Assembly (NCBI GenBank): GCA_037893245.1
Contig: JBAIAA010000543.1
Coordinates: forward strand, 124,001-188,000
Source: Crossaster papposus
Lineage: Eukaryota > Echinodermata > Asteroidea > Velatida > Solasteridae
Direction: 5' to 3'
Length of the DNA: 64,000 nucleotides
This document shows, in pieces, positions 62,521 to 64,000 of the stretch. The translations under genes were made by a program, and so were the position numbers. The notes under the pieces were generated by a model. The model had not been told where the DNA came from and searched no databases. It was given only the letters and a program-made list of their open reading frames with translations. Every line of letters begins with the position of its first letter. Position 1 is the stretch's first letter.

Positions 62521-64000
62521 TGATTTACACCTCACTTAGCCTGCTCAGAATGAACAGCAGGGGTAGAAGACAGAGATAGAGTATATCCACGTGTCTCACT
62601 CAGCCTGCTCAGAAGGAACAGCAGAGGTAGAAGACAGAGATAGTGTATATCCACGTGTCTGATCTACACCTGACTCAGGCTGCTCAGAAGGAACAGCAGA
62701 GGTAGAAGACAGAGATAGAGTATATCCACGTGTCTGATTTACACCTCACTTAGCCTGCTCAGAATGAACAGCAGAGGTAGAAGACAGAGATAGAGTATAT
62801 CCACGTGTCTGATCTACACCTCACTCAGCCTGCTCAGAAGGAACAGCAGGGGTAGAAGACAGAGATAGAGTATATCCACGTGTCTCACTCAGCCTGCTCA
62901 GAAGGAACAGCAGAGTTAGAAGACAGAGATAGTGTATATCCACGTGTCTGATCTACACCTCACTCAGTCTGCTCAGAAGGAACATCATAGGTAGAAGACA
63001 GAGATATAGTATATCCACGTGTCTGATTTACACCTCACTTAGCCTTCTCAGAATGAACAGCAGAGGTAGAAGACAGAGATAGAGTATATCCACGTGTCTG
63101 ATCTACACCTCACTCAGCCTGCCCAGAAGGAACAGCAGGGGTAGAAGACAGAGATAGAGTATATCCACGTGTCTCACTCAGCCTGCTCAAAAGGAACAGC
63201 AGAGGTAGAAGACAGAGATAGTGTATATCCACGTGTCTGATCTACACCTCACTCAGTCTGCTCAGAAGGAACAGCAGAGGTAGAAGACAAAGATATAGTA
63301 TATCCACGTGTCTGATTTACACCTCACTTAGCCTTCTCAGAAGGAACACCAGAGGTAGAAGACAGAGATAGAGTATATCCACGTGTCTGATCTACACCTC
63401 ACTCAGCCTGCTCAGAAGGAACAGCAGAGGTAGAAGACAGAGATAGAGTATATCCACGTGTCTTACTCAGGCTGCTCAGAAGGAACAGCAGAGGTAGAAG
63501 ACAGAGATAGAGTATATCCACGTGTCTGATCTACACCTCACTCAGCCTGCTCAAAAGGAACAGCAGAGGTAGAATACAGTGATAGAATATATCCACGTGT
63601 CTCACTCAGCCTGCTCAGAAGGAACAGCAGAGGTAGAAGACAGAGATAGAGTATATCCACGTGTCTCACTCAGCCTACTCAGAAGGAACAGCAGAGGTAG
63701 AAGACAGAGATAGAGTATATCCACGTGTCTCACTCACCTTGCTCAGAAGGAACAGCAGAGGTAGAAGACAGAGATAGAGTATATCCACGTGTCTCATTCA
63801 GCCTGCTCAGAAGGAACAGCAGAGGTAGAAGACAGTGATAGAGTATATCCACGTGTCTGATCTACACCTCACTCAGCAGGCTCAGAAGGAACAGCACAGG
63901 TAAAAGACAGAGATAGAGTATATACACGTGTCTCACTCAGCCTGCTCAGAAGAAACAGCAGAGGTAGAAGACAGAGATAGAGTATATCCACGTGTCTGAT
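62521..64000 (+). repeat. Array to the right edge
   Basis: S-L-Lt-L units to about 63,340 with private CAGTCTGCTC (about 62,968 and 63,256) and GCCCAG (about 63,121). A relative of the 1,765-bp unit follows, then a four-member S-run and the CAGCAGGCTC/TATACACG monomer. The window ends mid-monomer. No gene. Confidence 0.85.
63602..63857 (+). repeat. S-run cassette, four-member form, at the right edge
   Basis: S monomers 63602-63665 (CCTGCTC), 63666-63729 (CCTACTC), 63730-63793 (CACCTTGCTC) and 63794-63857 (CATTCAG, CAGTGATAG), followed by L with CAGCAGGCTC, GGTAAAAG and TATACACG. Member order is the same as nearly 59 kb earlier. Confidence 0.92.

Larger units (their letters stand above)
1..64000 (+). 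repeat. Satellite tandem array of 75-bp and 64-bp monomers filling the window
   Basis: Every stretch I read is a copy of one monomer in the same orientation. Two lengths alternate: 75 bp (L) and 64 bp (S). In the phase used here a monomer begins with TGATCTACACC (L only), continues TCACTCAG, CCTGCTC, a 35-base purine-rich stretch, then TATATCCACGTGTC. Spacings imply about 900 monomers. Neighbouring monomers differ at a few positions, while distant higher-order copies are often nearly identical. I see no transposon, unique spacer, inversion or gene. The array starts before base 1 and runs past base 64,000. The family is not one I recognise; size and organisation suggest eukaryotic satellite DNA. 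Chromosomal location (centromeric, subtelomeric or other) cannot be told from the sequence. Confidence 0.98.

Noticed and set aside
1..64000. Repeat-containing protein gene (for example a long low-complexity or tandem-domain protein)
   Set aside because: L has a stop in each of the six frames and S shifts frame by one base, so no frame stays open beyond about three monomers.
1..64000. CRISPR array
   Set aside because: There are no unique spacers; the repeat is continuous and the variable positions are shared substitutions.
1..64000. Telomeric or interstitial telomere repeats
   Set aside because: No TTAGGG-like short repeats were seen.
1..64000. Ribosomal DNA spacer repeats
   Set aside because: Such subrepeats exist, but no rRNA gene sequence appears in 64 kb, which is too long for an ordinary spacer without one.
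1..64000. TATA box (TATATCC / GATATAGTATATCC) as a promoter in each monomer
   Set aside because: The TATA-like run is part of the repeat and has no associated gene or initiator context; a 5-6 base A+T match is not enough.
1..64000. tRNA-like or SINE origin with Pol III A/B boxes
   Set aside because: I found no GGTTCGANTCC-type B box, and monomers lack a poly(A) or other SINE tail.
1..64000. G-quadruplex potential
   Set aside because: The longest G run is the four in CAGGGGT, once per some monomers, far too sparse for a quadruplex within one monomer.

Overview
The whole 64,000-base window is one uninterrupted satellite-type tandem array. I find no unique sequence, transposon, RNA gene or credible protein gene from end to end, and both edges cut through the middle of the array, so its true length and flanks are unknown. 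Such a long, highly homogenised, A+T-moderate array with nested higher-order repeats (HORs) is typical of a eukaryotic chromosome (pericentromeric, subtelomeric or other constitutive satellite DNA). I do not recognise the repeat family and cannot name the species; an animal is my weak guess. All monomers run head to tail in the same direction.

Building blocks: a long monomer (L) of 75 bp and a short monomer (S) of 64 bp. S is L without its first 11 bases (TGATCTACACC), always with the same breakpoints. A common L variant (called Lt here) carries linked C>T, C>T and G>T changes. By arithmetic from repeat spacings there are roughly 900 monomers, about two thirds of them L. Each monomer has a 35-base purine-rich half, a pyrimidine-rich half, and almost always the palindrome CACGTG, which holds the only CpG of the consensus. 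All six frames of L contain a stop, so the array cannot encode a long protein.

Higher order: a four-monomer unit S-L-Lt-L of exactly 289 bp is the basic HOR. Many larger spacings are whole multiples of 289 (1,156 = 4x; 1,445 = 5x) or such multiples changed by whole monomers or by one 11-bp L/S switch (1,081 = 4x-75; 1,370 = 5x-75; 2,237 = 8x-75; 931 = 3x+64; 1,434 = 5x-11). A second element is an S-run cassette of four or five consecutive 64-mers with diagnostic bases in a fixed order, which recurs from about 4.7 kb to 63.9 kb.

Layout: 1-4,690 is 289-derived DNA with 1,156-, 1,445- and 792-bp spacings. 4,691-11,454 is S-rich and made of staggered duplications (offsets 1,037/1,112, 4,139/4,000/4,075 and 1,123). 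11,697-27,252 holds three copies of a 4-5 kb block (offsets 4,260 and 10,841), each containing a 793-bp tandem pair. 27,181-34,585 has 289-bp and 1,081-bp tandem duplications. 35,067-42,701 has an outer pair 5,981 bp apart enclosing four versions of a 1,434-bp unit. 41,850-51,000 has 1,359-, 2,343- and 2,407-bp repeats. 52,741-56,131 is a 1,765-bp tandem pair. 56,966-62,520 is a 2,237 / 1,081 / 2,237 series whose middle copy lacks exactly four 289-bp units.

No evidence points to a novel protein system. The points worth following up are the hierarchical, monomer-quantised architecture, the strict single 11-bp length polymorphism, and the near absence of CpG decay in a dense array of E-box/G-box palindromes. 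All repeat edges, identities and counts were read by eye.
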